Below the pieces are notes generated by a model. That model saw nothing but the letters and a program-made list of their open reading frames with translations. It ran no database searches and had not been told where the DNA came from. A stretch of DNA of 64,000 nt from UASB124 sp041662445 (GTDB lineage Bacteria > Babelota > Babeliae > Babelales > RVW-14), in the NCBI GenBank assembly GCA_041662445.1, contig JBAZSL010000006.1:15755-79754 (forward strand), written 5' to 3'. Made by a program: the position numbers and the translations under genes. Shown one piece after another: positions 25,662 to 35,204 of the stretch (positions are counted from its first letter, which is position 1; each line of letters opens with the position of its first letter).

Positions 25662-26525
25662 CTACTCAACGGTAAGCTTTCTTCTTGTTTTTCCCTTGGT
25701 TAGAACAACTGATGTTTTGTCTATTGATGCTAAGCGATATCCGTGAAATATATCACCTAGCGCCACGATCTCTCTGAGCCCACCGCATGACATAAGCGCA
25801 GAGGCCGTGCCGGTTTCTCCTGCGCTCACAATACCTTCAAGTACAACAGCTTGTTGAGCCGATAGCGTTTTCTGGCTGCTCATAACAAAAGGATTGCGCA
25901 GGTTGGCATATAGCGGCACTACTGACGCCTTACTATCAATAAGAGGCGCCCGTTGTAGATCATTTCCATGCACAACGGCTACACGTAAGGTGATAGCCAT
26001 ACGAATTTTTTGTTTTTTTGATGCATGTAGAACCATTGATTCACAACAGAGACAGGTAGGAATTTGGTGTACGTGATGTAATAAAGTAAGAATGCTGCCA
26101 AATTCACCCTTGCCCTCTATGGCCAAACAATATTCGGTAAAAAATTCTTGCGTCGTAGACGATTCCTGCTTAATCCCTCGGCATACAACACCGGATTGTC
26201 GCATACACCACAAAACAGCCTCAATTATTTCTTGCAATGATGTTTGGACAAAAGAGTTTTTGGCAAGTTCCCCGCGGAGCTCATTGCGCAACTGCACAAG
26301 ATTGTCATAGGTGGCAGCAGTTTTTTGTAACTGTTCATTTTGTTGTGCCAAAACAACTGATTCGCGCTCTTTGAGCGCTAAATGGCGACGAACGGGCATG
26401 TAATATAGGCAGAACCAGATGAGAGCGGAAAGAAGTGGTATGAGAAGCGTGAAGAATAGTTTATAGCGCTGAGGCATTTTTTTAAAAGTGTTCGTGACAC
26501 CAGACTCATGCAACCAAAATGGCAT
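25662..26525 (-). CDS. PilO-like inner-membrane pilus assembly protein
   Basis: ATG 26525 with GGAG upstream gives about 287 residues. The layout fits PilO: a short cytoplasmic N-terminus, one membrane segment (LFFTLLIPLLSALIWFCLYY), then a coiled coil (LALKERESVVLAQQNEQLQK) and a periplasmic domain (LTLLHHVHQIP). The C-terminal third contains a PilP-like part ending VALGDIFHGYRLASIDKTSVVL, resembling the small beta domain that contacts the secretin, so it may be a PilO-PilP fusion. It sits between pilB and pilQ. The assignment rests on topology and neighbours more than on motif identity. Confidence 0.65.
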   Translation of the reverse strand: MPFWLHESGVTNTFKKMPQRYKLFFTLLIPLLSALIWFCLYYMPVRRHLALKERESVVLAQQNEQLQKTAATYDNLVQLRNELRGELAKNSFVQTSLQEIIEAVLWCMRQSGVVCRGIKQESSTTQEFFTEYCLAIEGKGEFGSILTLLHHVHQIPTCLCCESMVLHASKKQKIRMAITLRVAVVHGNDLQRAPLIDSKASVVPLYANLRNPFVMSSQKTLSAQQAVVLEGIVSAGETGTASALMSCGGLREIVALGDIFHGYRLASIDKTSVVLTKGKTRRKLTVE

Positions 26526-26661
26526 GGTCTCCGACTCCTCCCCCCTGCGATCAAGAATTTCAGAAAACATAAACGACCATCACTGTAATACGATGATGTG
26601 TGCAGAGTAAAGAGATTAGAGAATTAGGAGAAAGTTCTTTTGAAACCATGGAATCAAAAGA

Positions 26662-28383
26662 TTAGACAACTTCAATTTCAAGCGGCTCTTCGGCATAGGC
26701 AACAGTCAAAACTTCTTCAATGGTTGTAGTGCCTGCCTTGATTTGACGAATGCCATCAGCGCTTAATAACTTCATGCCTTGTTCGATCGCCTTGCGTCTG
26801 ATCACCGTTGCATCGGCACGTTGTACAATAAGTTTTGAAATGCGTTCATCAATTTCCATGATTTCAAAAATAGCCAATCGGCCTCTATAGCCCATTTTAA
26901 GGCAGTCATCACAGCCTTTGGCGCGATAAAAGATGATTTTTGCGGCTTCTTCGACAGTCAGTCCAAGACGTTTAATCATTTCAGCATCGGGAGTGTATTT
27001 TTCTTTGCAGGAATCGCAAAGCTTGCGGACCAAACGTTGAGAAATAACACAAATCAACGATGACGCAATTAGGTATGACTCAACGCCCATATCGAGTAAA
27101 CGTGTCACTGTTGTCGGTGCGCTACTTGTGTGAATGGTGCTGAGTACCAAATGACCGGTGAGCGATGCCTGCGCTGCTATTTGCGCTGTTTCTGGATCAC
27201 GTATTTCACCAATGAGCATAATGTCAGGGTCTTGACGTAAAAATGAACGCAATGCTGTTGAAAAAGTTAAGCCGGCCTTTTCATTAACCTGTACTTGATT
27301 GATGCCGTGTACGGTGTATTCAACCGGATCTTCAACGGTAAGAATCGCAACATCGGGCTGGTTAAGACGGTTTAAAATAGCATAAAGCGTTGTTGTTTTA
27401 CCCGAACCGGTTGGACCACTTACCAGAATAATGCCATTGGGACGCGTGATAATACGAGTCAGGACCTTATAATCTGCCTCGCTTAGATTAAGGTTTTCAA
27501 TTTCAAGGATGCCTTTTGTTTTATCAAACAAACGCATCGCAACGCACTCACCAAAACTTGTTGGCAATGTTGAAACACGAATGTCGATTGGACGGTCAGC
27601 AATTTTAATCTGAATTCTGCCGTCCTGAGGCAACCTTTTTTCAGCAATATTAAGATTAGCCATGATTTTTATACGCGACACAATTGCGCTTTGATAGCGC
27701 TTGGGAGGCGTAACGCGCAAATACATGTTGCCATCAACGCGGAAACGAACCCTCAGTTCACGTTCAAATGGTTCGATATGAATATCCGAAGCGCCCTCTT
27801 TTACCGCTTGAACCAAAAGATGGTTGACCAACTTAACTATCGGAGCATCATTGGCCATTTCCATGATGTCTTTTTCTTCGATGGGTGCCGCACCAAATTC
27901 AAGCTCCTCAACCTCACCGCCCTCTTTAAGCTCCTCCATCATTTCTTTGCTCGTTTCAAGAGGATAAAAACGGTTGATGGCATCATTAATAATGTCATCG
28001 GTCGAGACGGCGTAGAGCACCTCGCCTGCCATCAGAAGAGAGAGATCGTCCAGCGGTTGAAGATCACGCGGGTTCTGAGTGACTATGGTTTTTTGCCCCT
28101 CATACATAAGGGGAATAACGCAATGCTGACGTAAAAATTTGAGTGGAACTTTCCCCAAGAGTACGGGGTCGATCATCTGTTCGGTAATTTTTTCAACAAA
28201 TGCTACACCAACTTGTTTTGCCAGGGCACGTGCGATGTCATTTTTTGTTACCAAACCACGCTCAAGCAAAACCTGCCCAATAAGTTTGCCCGTCTCCTGT
28301 TGTTCTGGGAGTACCGATGCCAATTGTTGTGGCGTCAGAACATTGAGTTCGACGAGAATATCACCGAGTTTTTTCCTGAGCAT
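26662..28383 (-). CDS. pilB: Type IV pilus assembly ATPase PilB
   Basis: PilB powers pilus extension. The 573-residue product has an N-terminal MshEN/GspE-type domain (LGDILVELNVLTPQQL) and the family core ASDIHIEPFERELRVRFRVDG. The Walker A box GPTGSGKTTT is at about residues 323-332, followed by the Asp box and Walker B region (DPDIMLIGEIRDPETAQIA), the His box (TGHLVLSTIHTSSA), and a zinc-binding CDSC...CDDC pair. Length matches PilB/GspE. The platform protein PilC and retraction ATPase PilT are not in this window. It begins the pilB-pilO-pilQ minus-strand group. Confidence 0.95.
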   Translation of the reverse strand: MLRKKLGDILVELNVLTPQQLASVLPEQQETGKLIGQVLLERGLVTKNDIARALAKQVGVAFVEKITEQMIDPVLLGKVPLKFLRQHCVIPLMYEGQKTIVTQNPRDLQPLDDLSLLMAGEVLYAVSTDDIINDAINRFYPLETSKEMMEELKEGGEVEELEFGAAPIEEKDIMEMANDAPIVKLVNHLLVQAVKEGASDIHIEPFERELRVRFRVDGNMYLRVTPPKRYQSAIVSRIKIMANLNIAEKRLPQDGRIQIKIADRPIDIRVSTLPTSFGECVAMRLFDKTKGILEIENLNLSEADYKVLTRIITRPNGIILVSGPTGSGKTTTLYAILNRLNQPDVAILTVEDPVEYTVHGINQVQVNEKAGLTFSTALRSFLRQDPDIMLIGEIRDPETAQIAAQASLTGHLVLSTIHTSSAPTTVTRLLDMGVESYLIASSLICVISQRLVRKLCDSCKEKYTPDAEMIKRLGLTVEEAAKIIFYRAKGCDDCLKMGYRGRLAIFEIMEIDERISKLIVQRADATVIRRKAIEQGMKLLSADGIRQIKAGTTTIEEVLTVAYAEEPLEIEVV

Positions 28384-28658
28384 AAGGTGATGCTCCTTTA
28401 TTGACGATGAGAACAGATTGTTCCCATGATATCAGACCGGTAGCAGCGCAGCAATATTTTTCCGAAATGCCCCAGACTGTCAAACGTCAAGCCACTTTCT
28501 ATGATCTTAGGCTGCCGGTCAAAGCGGTTACGTAAGCACATCTACGCGCTCTAGCTGCTACATTTGCAACGAACTAGCGCGATTATTGCAGTATGAGAGT
28601 CTTTTTTTCTAGGATTATGCTGTAAATGATGCGTACGACCCAATAAGGAAAGAAGGCC
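28384..28658. other. Intergenic region between divergent pilB and ftsQ-like gene
   Basis: There is no gene in these 275 bp. GACCGG (28435-28440) pairs with CCGGTC (28515-28520) and the pairing extends by CAG/CTG past a 3-nt bulge, enclosing about 65 nt. This might be a leader structure or small RNA, but the evidence is one stem only. A TATGCT at about 28614-28619 could be a -10 box for the division genes. Confidence 0.3.
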
Positions 28659-29477
28659 ATGCAAAGAATTTGGGCTTCAAAATACTTCAAACGCTCGATC
28701 GTTGTGGCAATTATTATGATCATAATAATTCCATCGCTTGTCCTGCTTATCAAAAAAGCATCAATTGTATCATCCAGCAGCATTCAAGAATTGTTTGTTC
28801 CTCGTGTGATAACGTATGAGCTCAATTCCGTTTTTGATGCCTCCTTGCGTATATCTATTCAAAAATTTATTGAATCACGCATCAATAAAAAAAGTTTATT
28901 GGCCTTTGATAGGGCAATGTTTTATAAAGAGCTGAAGCATCATTTCCCCATTATAAAATCTATTGAATACGAATTGCGGCCGTCAGAAGTACTGCATTGT
29001 AATATTGTCGGAGTTACTCCGTTATGCCGAATTAACGAGTGCTTTATTCTTGGCAATAAACGACGTCTCTTTCCGTGTTCATTATTTAGTGAAATTAATC
29101 AAGAAGCATTGCCAAATGTAGTTATGGATAGACGATGGCTTGGCAAAAAGATCTCACCTCATCTTTATTACGTCATACATTCCATAACTAAAGAGCAGTG
29201 GGCAAGCTACCACATAGCATATTACGCGCCCTGGAACATACAGCTCATGCCACGCACGTCAATATGCCGATGTCGCATCATTACTGATGAACATAATCTT
29301 TTTAATCAGCAAAAATTTGGTGCGCTCAGTTCCATATTCAATGATCTTTGCAATCGCGGACTTATATCGAAGAAGATGCTTGGATCAAAAGGGGTTCCAC
29401 TGGCCTTCGATTTCCGTATAAAAAATCAGGTCATCGTCCAATTTCATGAATCGTCCAAAAGGGGGAGGGGATTATGA
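28659..29477 (+). CDS. FtsQ/DivIB-like cell-division protein
   Basis: FtsQ links early and late division proteins in the periplasm. The 272-residue product has a short basic cytoplasmic N-terminus and one membrane segment (IVVAIIMIIIIPSLVLLI, about residues 14-31). A POTRA-like region has the pattern FDRAMFYKELKHHFPIIKSIEYELRP, followed by a beta region. It directly precedes ftsA with a 4-bp overlap, the classic position of ftsQ. Sequence similarity by eye is weak, so the call leans on topology and the ftsQ-ftsA-ftsZ order. Confidence 0.65.
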   Translation: MQRIWASKYFKRSIVVAIIMIIIIPSLVLLIKKASIVSSSSIQELFVPRVITYELNSVFDASLRISIQKFIESRINKKSLLAFDRAMFYKELKHHFPIIKSIEYELRPSEVLHCNIVGVTPLCRINECFILGNKRRLFPCSLFSEINQEALPNVVMDRRWLGKKISPHLYYVIHSITKEQWASYHIAYYAPWNIQLMPRTSICRCRIITDEHNLFNQQKFGALSSIFNDLCNRGLISKKMLGSKGVPLAFDFRIKNQVIVQFHESSKRGRGL

Positions 29478-30730
29478 ACAAAAAAACGTCGGGAGGGTTA
29501 GTAACGGCAATTGACATAGGCACAACAAAAATCGTTGCCATTATTGCCCAAAAAAATACTCGTGGGGCTATTGATATTGTTGGTATTGGCCAACATCCAT
29601 CACATGGACTTAAAAAAGGAGTCATCGTCAATATTAATTCTACAGTTGATTCGATAAAAGCTGCGGTTCATGAAGCTCAAGCCATGGCTGGTGTTACCGT
29701 CGAATCGGCATGTGTTGGTATTTCAGGCGGCCACATCAAATCGATCAATTCAACCGGTGTGGTTGCCGTAAAAGGTCGTGAGGTATCGCAATATGATATC
29801 GATCGCGTTATCGAAGCGGCTCAGGCTATTCCAATTCCCAAAGATCAATACGTACTTCACGTTCTTCCTCAATATTTTCGTGTTGACGGACAGGAATACG
29901 TTTTTGATTCGCTTGGCATGTATGGAGTCCGCCTCGAATCACAAGTACACATTGTTACAGGGGCTGTAGCCTCGGCGCAAAATATCATTAAGTCATGTGA
30001 GCTTGCAGGCCTTCGTGTCTCAGATATTGTTCTTGAGCAGCTTGCATCAGCCGCCGCTGTTTTGACCCCCGCTGAACAGGAGATGGGTGTTGGAATTCTT
30101 GATATTGGTGGTGGAACATCGGACTTCGCCATCTATAAGGATGCACGTATCAGGCATTCTAAAGTCCTTCCTATCGCCGGAAACCATTTCACCAATGATC
30201 TTGCGGTTGGTTTGCATATACCTTTTGCCAAGGCAGAGGAATTGAAAAAACTTTATGGTGCTGTATCGAAAAACAATATTCGAGACCTTCAAGGAAGCTA
30301 TGTCGATGTTAATCTCGGCTATGAAGGTGGCATAAAAACAATTGAGCTGGATGTGCTTTCCGATATTATTCGTTTCAGAGCTGAAGAAATCTTTGATCTT
30401 TTCCTTGATGAATTCAATCAATTCAGACTTCGTGCGCTTATGCCTACAGGCCTTGTGCTAACCGGTGGGGGCTCACTTCTTTTCGGCATGCAGGAAATGG
30501 CGAGTGAGAAGCTTGGTATTCCGGTAAGAATGGGGCAGCCAGAAGTTCTCAACCAAGAAACACCATATATTATTCCAGATGTTCTTAAGAGTCCCGTTTA
30601 CTCGACCGTTTATGGGCTCATTCTTCATGCAAGTGGCGGATGCAATTTTGGTGATATCTCTGCGACAAGTGATGCTGTTTTTGCCCGTGTCTTGAAAAGA
30701 ATGCGCTCCTGGGTCTATGATCTTTTTTAA
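29474..30730 (+). CDS. ftsA: Cell-division protein FtsA
   Basis: FtsA is the actin-like protein that anchors FtsZ to the membrane. The 418-residue product has the ATPase phosphate motifs (TAIDIGTTKIVAI and GVGILDIGGGTSDFAI), a SHS2 domain (SACVGISGGHIKSIN), and the LVLTGGGSLLFGM motif near residue 330. It ends in an amphipathic basic helix (LKRMRSWVYDLF), the usual membrane-targeting tail. Length equals E. coli FtsA (420). ATG 29474 overlaps the ftsQ-like stop by 4 bp; ftsZ follows after a short gap. Confidence 0.95.
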   Translation: MNKKTSGGLVTAIDIGTTKIVAIIAQKNTRGAIDIVGIGQHPSHGLKKGVIVNINSTVDSIKAAVHEAQAMAGVTVESACVGISGGHIKSINSTGVVAVKGREVSQYDIDRVIEAAQAIPIPKDQYVLHVLPQYFRVDGQEYVFDSLGMYGVRLESQVHIVTGAVASAQNIIKSCELAGLRVSDIVLEQLASAAAVLTPAEQEMGVGILDIGGGTSDFAIYKDARIRHSKVLPIAGNHFTNDLAVGLHIPFAKAEELKKLYGAVSKNNIRDLQGSYVDVNLGYEGGIKTIELDVLSDIIRFRAEEIFDLFLDEFNQFRLRALMPTGLVLTGGGSLLFGMQEMASEKLGIPVRMGQPEVLNQETPYIIPDVLKSPVYSTVYGLILHASGGCNFGDISATSDAVFARVLKRMRSWVYDLF

Positions 30731-30769
30731 TCTCAATGACCAATGAGTGAGGAAAATAAGGAGAATCCC

Positions 30770-32020
30770 ATGATTGAATTTGCAGTTGAGGAAGAGATAA
30801 CACCAAGCACTGGTGGCATAAGCCTTAAGGTTATAGGCATTGGCGGCGCTGGCGGCAACGCCGTCAACAGTATGATTTCGGCGTGCGATCTCACTAACGT
30901 GCAATTCATTGCCGCTAACACCGATGCCCAAGCACTTAATAATTCGTCAGCACAAAATAAGATACAACTTGGTAAAAAAATAACTAAAGGGTTGGGGGCC
31001 GGATCAAACCCAGAAGTTGGACGTCAAGCAGCAGAGGAAGATCTCAACGCCATCTTGGACTATTTGGTCAACACCGACATTTTATTTCTCACGGCAGGGT
31101 TGGGCGGAGGCACGGGATCAGGAGCACTTCCTGTAATAGCACGAGCAGCAAAAGAGTTAGGGATTTTGACCATCGCTGTTGTTAGTAAGCCATTTCTTTT
31201 TGAAGGGAAACGACGTCAGAAACACGCCGAAGACGCCTTGCAAAATTTGGATGGAGCGGTTGATACTCTTCTTGTTGTACCCAACCAACGGCTCATTGAA
31301 ATTTCAGACCCCAATATTTCAATGTTGAATGCATTTGCACTTGCCAACGATATTTTAAAGCAGGCCATTAAGGGAATTTCGGACATCATTACCAAAGCCG
31401 GACACATTAATGTTGATCTGGCCGATGTCAGAACCATCATGACCAACACGGGCGTAGCAATTATGGGTACAGGGCGTGCAACAGGTATAGACCGTGCACG
31501 GCAGGCTGCGGTACGTGCCATAAGTTCGCCACTCATTGAAAATGCCAGCATCAATGGAGCAAAAGGGGTCCTTGTTAACATTACCGGTGCAAATAATCTT
31601 GAATTACAGGAAATAAATCAAGCCGCCTCAATGATTTACGAGATGGTAAGTCCTGAGGCCAATATTATTTTGGGTTCGGTAATTGATGATAGTATGGGTG
31701 ATGAAATAAGCATTACAGTCATTGCTACCGGGCTTGATCGAACGTATTCTACCACCAAAACTGTGTCTGTCGTGCCTGCGGCTACTTCGATGCCTATGCC
31801 AGCACCAGAACCGCTCATACAACCTGAAGTGACTAGCCAAGCCGTTATACAGGCAGCATCAAGCGTAGATCCGATAATTGATACTCCACAGGCTGTAGAA
31901 CCTCAATCGTTAACTCCGGATGAGTCATTTGATATGGACAGCTTCGATACGCCAACCTTTATGCGCAAAAAGGCTGCGGATCAGACTGAATCGGGTAACG
32001 AGGAGAGCCAAGAGTTATAG
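30770..32020 (+). CDS. ftsZ: Cell-division GTPase FtsZ
   Basis: FtsZ forms the division ring. The product has the N-terminal GIGGAGGNAVNSMI motif, the tubulin signature GLGGGTGSGALPVIA, and the NLDFADV-type synergy motif as INVDLADVRTIM. A variable Pro/Ala linker leads to the conserved C-terminal peptide DTPTFMRKK, which binds FtsA. I choose ATG 30770 (about 416 residues) because AAGGAG sits just before it; an upstream ATG at 30743 has no Shine-Dalgarno. The 3' end overlaps the convergent tsaC by 6 bp. Confidence 0.96.
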   Translation: MIEFAVEEEITPSTGGISLKVIGIGGAGGNAVNSMISACDLTNVQFIAANTDAQALNNSSAQNKIQLGKKITKGLGAGSNPEVGRQAAEEDLNAILDYLVNTDILFLTAGLGGGTGSGALPVIARAAKELGILTIAVVSKPFLFEGKRRQKHAEDALQNLDGAVDTLLVVPNQRLIEISDPNISMLNAFALANDILKQAIKGISDIITKAGHINVDLADVRTIMTNTGVAIMGTGRATGIDRARQAAVRAISSPLIENASINGAKGVLVNITGANNLELQEINQAASMIYEMVSPEANIILGSVIDDSMGDEISITVIATGLDRTYSTTKTVSVVPAATSMPMPAPEPLIQPEVTSQAVIQAASSVDPIIDTPQAVEPQSLTPDESFDMDSFDTPTFMRKKAADQTESGNEESQEL

Positions 32021-32668
32021 CACAATGCGGCTACCGCAGACGTGTTCTAATTTTTCAATTGGATAGGCTCCTGGTCGCACCAGCTTAATTTTTGATGATG
32101 TAACATCGATAATGGTTGATGGCAGCTGCGCAGGTACGTCTTGATGGTCAAGTACCACATAATCGATATTCATCAAGAGCTCAGGGCTGAGTTCTTGAGA
32201 TGTTTTTGATACAGGCGCACCACTTTTGTTGGCACTTGTTGAAAAAACTCCTTCAAAATGAGCAAGCAAATTCAAAAGGCCCGTATGACGAGGACATCGA
32301 ATGGCAACTGTTCCATCTTTTGACTGAATGAAGCGCGGAAGATTTTTTTTAGCGTTAAATATAATAGTCAGCGGACCGGGCCAGCATTTTTTAGTAATAC
32401 ACTTCACCTCTTCGCTCAATTTTTCAACATCAACAAATGCTGAAAGCTTTTGTGGCGAACCAATCAAAATGAGATATGGTTTATCTGGCTTTGAGCCTTT
32501 AATGGTATCGATTATAGTGTGAGTTTTCTCGCTCGGGCGTGCCAAAAAGCCTAAAACTGTATCGGTAGCAGTAATGGAAACGTAATCCTCTTCGAGTGAT
32601 TTTTTCATAAGATTGATCGTTAACTCGTCACGCCACCATAAAATTTTTGCATTATGGACTGCTGACAT
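32015..32668 (-). CDS. tsaC: Threonylcarbamoyl-AMP synthase (Sua5/YrdC family)
   Basis: This enzyme makes the threonylcarbamoyl-adenylate used for t6A37 modification of ANN-reading tRNAs. The 217-residue product has the YrdC pattern: VSITATDTVLGFLARP, KGSKPDKPYLILIGS, CWPGPLTIIF, TVAIRCPRHTGLLNLL and VFSTSANKSGAPVS. Length is that of the YrdC domain without the Sua5 C-terminal extension. It is convergent with ftsZ and divergent from the mutY-like gene (46-bp gap). Confidence 0.92.
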   Translation of the reverse strand: MSAVHNAKILWWRDELTINLMKKSLEEDYVSITATDTVLGFLARPSEKTHTIIDTIKGSKPDKPYLILIGSPQKLSAFVDVEKLSEEVKCITKKCWPGPLTIIFNAKKNLPRFIQSKDGTVAIRCPRHTGLLNLLAHFEGVFSTSANKSGAPVSKTSQELSPELLMNIDYVVLDHQDVPAQLPSTIIDVTSSKIKLVRPGAYPIEKLEHVCGSRIVL

Positions 32669-32714
32669 ATAAAAACCCTTCCTCTATACTTGGCAAAAAA
32701 CTAAGACTTTTTCT

Positions 32715-33527
32715 ATGAATGATCTACAACAATTTCAACGCCTTATAAAAGATTATTATGCCAATAACCAACGATGTTTTCCATGGCGGGAGCAGATAAC
32801 GCCTTATTGTATTGTCGTATCAGAAATTATGTTGCAACAAACGCAAACTGATAGGGTTGTACAAAAATTCGATACATTTGTAAAAAAGTTTCCAACTTTT
32901 AATGCGCTGGCTGCAGCATCTTTCCATGAGGTGCTTTTGCTGTGGAAAGGGCTGGGATACAATCGTCGCGCTATGGCACTTCAGAATACCGCCCGGCGGG
33001 TTGTGGAGGAGTTCCATGGCATCTTGCCAACAGAGCCGGAAATTCTTGAATCTTTTCCTGGTATTGGCCCCGCAACTGCTCGATCGATAGTAGCTTTTGC
33101 CTTTAATCAGCCAACAGTGTTTATCGAAACCAACATTCGAACCGTGTTTATTCATTTTTTCTTCAATAATCGAACCAATATCAGCGATAAAGAAATTGAA
33201 CCATTAGTTGCGCAGACAGTAGACAAATCTAACCCTCGTGAATGGTATTATGCGCTTATGGATTATGGCGTCATGCTTAAAAAATCTATTGGCAATGTCA
33301 GTCGGCTGAGCAAGCATTATCATAAGCAATCACCGTTCAAAGGTTCTGAACGACAGCTTCGTGGGCTTATTTTGCAGTATTTACTCGAATATCCTGATGG
33401 ACTTGGTGAGCTTGAGCTTGTTACGCTTGTCGGTCGTGATGAGAAATTAGTTGGGAAAGTTATAACAGACCTTCAAAATGAGTGTTTTATTAGCTATGAA
33501 AAAAATATGTGGCGTATCGGGTCCTAA
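32715..33527 (+). CDS. mutY: MutY-like A/G-specific DNA glycosylase lacking the Fe-S cluster
   Basis: MutY excises adenine opposite 8-oxoguanine. The 270-residue product has the HhH-GPD core: PYCIVVSEIMLQQTQT with catalytic Glu37, WKGLGYNRRAMAL, and the hairpin FPGIGPATARSIVAFAF. Two differences stand out. The position matching catalytic Asp138 of E. coli MutY is Glu (FIETNIRTV), and the four C-terminal cysteines of the [4Fe-4S] cluster are absent after DYGVMLKK. The C-terminal 8-oxoG-reading NUDIX domain is also missing. Activity as a glycosylase is likely but substrate range is uncertain. It overlaps pgeF downstream. Confidence 0.82.
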   Translation: MNDLQQFQRLIKDYYANNQRCFPWREQITPYCIVVSEIMLQQTQTDRVVQKFDTFVKKFPTFNALAAASFHEVLLLWKGLGYNRRAMALQNTARRVVEEFHGILPTEPEILESFPGIGPATARSIVAFAFNQPTVFIETNIRTVFIHFFFNNRTNISDKEIEPLVAQTVDKSNPREWYYALMDYGVMLKKSIGNVSRLSKHYHKQSPFKGSERQLRGLILQYLLEYPDGLGELELVTLVGRDEKLVGKVITDLQNECFISYEKNMWRIGS

Positions 33528-34224
33528 TTGCACCATCTTCTTCGGCGACGCAACCTCGTGTCCAATTAACCGTTACACACCAGAATTTATGCCATGGGCC
33601 GACCAACTCAGACAAAATTGTGGGCTCACGCATCTTGTGTTTCAACAGCAGGTTCACGGCGTTGATGGCTGGCATATTACGAGCGCAACGCAACTTGCGG
33701 GTCCAGTTGATTGTTTTACGCATACCGGAGATTTTTTGATAACAAACCAGTCGCGTATTGGCATTGGCGTTTTGACTGCAGATTGCTTACCCCTGGTTTT
33801 TTGTGCGCCCTCGCACCATGTTGTCGCAATAGCGCATGCTGGTTGGCAGGGATCGGTAAAAAATATTGCATCAAAAGTACTTACTACTTTGAATGAAAAC
33901 TACGGTACAAATCCTGCTGACGTACACGTATTCTTTGGCCCTGCAGCACAAAATTGTTGCTACGAAGTCACAGCAGAATTTGATGCCAATTTGAACGATT
34001 GTCCGCACAAAAAAGATGTCCTGATTATGCGAGATGGTCGGCTGTACTTTGATAACCCAAAACTTAACGTACTTCAACTTGTCGCGTGTGGCGTGAAGCC
34101 AGAGAACATAAACATGGCGCATCATGCATGTACTATGTGCAACCATCGTTTTCATTCATATAGACGCGCAGCGGATAAAAAGAACTATGGTACGCAGGCA
34201 ACAGTTGTGTGGATTACAGCGTAA
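33478..34224 (+). CDS. pgeF: PgeF/YfiH-family protein (peptidoglycan editing / purine nucleoside phosphorylase)
   Basis: Proteins of this multicopper-polyphenol-oxidase-like family act as purine nucleoside phosphorylases, and E. coli YfiH prevents misincorporation of L-Ser into peptidoglycan. The 248-residue product has the zinc ligands and family motifs: QQQVHGVDG, LTADCLPLVF, AIAHAGWQGSVKNI, FFGPAAQNCCYEV and HHACTMCNHRFHSYRR. ATG 33478 lies inside the mutY end (50-bp overlap); ATG 33496 is an alternative. Neither has a clear Shine-Dalgarno. Confidence 0.9.
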   Translation: MSVLLAMKKICGVSGPNCTIFFGDATSCPINRYTPEFMPWADQLRQNCGLTHLVFQQQVHGVDGWHITSATQLAGPVDCFTHTGDFLITNQSRIGIGVLTADCLPLVFCAPSHHVVAIAHAGWQGSVKNIASKVLTTLNENYGTNPADVHVFFGPAAQNCCYEVTAEFDANLNDCPHKKDVLIMRDGRLYFDNPKLNVLQLVACGVKPENINMAHHACTMCNHRFHSYRRAADKKNYGTQATVVWITA

Positions 34225-34372
34225 AACGTAGAAAATTATGACTGCAACTTTCTGGTATGTAGCGTCTCTCTCCGTATGACAAATGGCATGTTTTTATCCA
34301 GGAATTGGGATAACGCCTCTCGTCTAGGCTATACTTTTGAGTGGGCAGGTTTAATTATAAAGGGGGGGGAGG

Positions 34373-35095
34373 ATGAACCAAAAGTCTGTTCGATTACCAC
34401 TATTTTTTGCGACATTTCTTGCGTTGAGCAAGCTTTCAGCGATGCAAGAGCCAAAAATAATCAGTGTCAAAGAGTTTGCGCAAAAGTCGGTGCCAAAAAA
34501 TTGGCGGTTGAACGATATCAAGGTAACGCCTAAAACTCAAGAATTAGCTTTTTTGGGTCAGCGCTTTTGCTTTGAGTCAATCGAAGTAATAAAACCCGAC
34601 GGTCAACATCGCAGAGTTATATGCGTAGCAAACATCGATGCCAAGCGATATATCCTTACACTGCTCATAAAAAAAGTAATTCTAGACAAAGAAAGAACGT
34701 TACTTTGGGCAGATTGGGATATCTACATACTTGGAGGAGATTTCGAAAAAGATGAGACTTTTAGCAATCCAGTCTACGATTATGATTCCGACGTTCTTTG
34801 GTTCAAACCAATTCTTGGGTGCAAGAATTCTCTTCTTCCTCAGCTGTTTTATGTATTTGTAGGACGGTATCTTATTCACAAGGAAGGCCGTACAATCCTG
34901 TATCAACATTGTTGTTTCTGTAAGGGTAATATTGCATATCAAGCAGATGCAGGGCTCACTATCTTGCTCCATTATAGGACAGCAAGCGGACATTTTGTAT
35001 GTGAAAAATGCGCGCATTTTTTAGCTATACTAAAATCACCAGTTATACGCGTGGATCAGGTAATATTGAAACCATGCGAAACTGCAAGTGTCTAA
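34373..35095 (+). CDS. Secreted RING-family protein 1 (degenerate zinc site)
   Basis: First of eight tandem paralogs. ATG 34373 follows a strong GGGGGGGGAGG. The 240-residue product has a signal peptide ending SKLSAM (residue 24), then NWRLNDI, a motif also in the next two genes. A mixed domain and a C-terminal zinc-ribbon-like part follow: C180/C183 (CCFCKG) and H207, C210, C213 (GHFVCEKC). Compared with the full RING of the gene at 35995, the Cys before the His and the final CxxC pair are missing. No U-box or other domain is seen. A structural zinc site is likely; ubiquitin-ligase activity is doubtful. Confidence 0.75.
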   Translation: MNQKSVRLPLFFATFLALSKLSAMQEPKIISVKEFAQKSVPKNWRLNDIKVTPKTQELAFLGQRFCFESIEVIKPDGQHRRVICVANIDAKRYILTLLIKKVILDKERTLLWADWDIYILGGDFEKDETFSNPVYDYDSDVLWFKPILGCKNSLLPQLFYVFVGRYLIHKEGRTILYQHCCFCKGNIAYQADAGLTILLHYRTASGHFVCEKCAHFLAILKSPVIRVDQVILKPCETASV

Positions 35096-35204
35096 TGCCA
35101 GAAAAAACAAATAAGTGCAAAGAATTATGCGCCTTAATAAAAAACGTAACTATTTGTAAGTTATGTTTTTTATGTGTGAGGAGGATGACGAAAGAGAGGG
35201 GGAA

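Noticed and set aside
28435..28520. Stem enclosing about 65 nt between pilB and ftsQ-like gene, possible small RNA
   Set aside because: Only one 6- to 9-bp stem supports it, with no match to a known RNA (tmRNA, SRP RNA, RNase P or 6S), so it is not called as an RNA gene.
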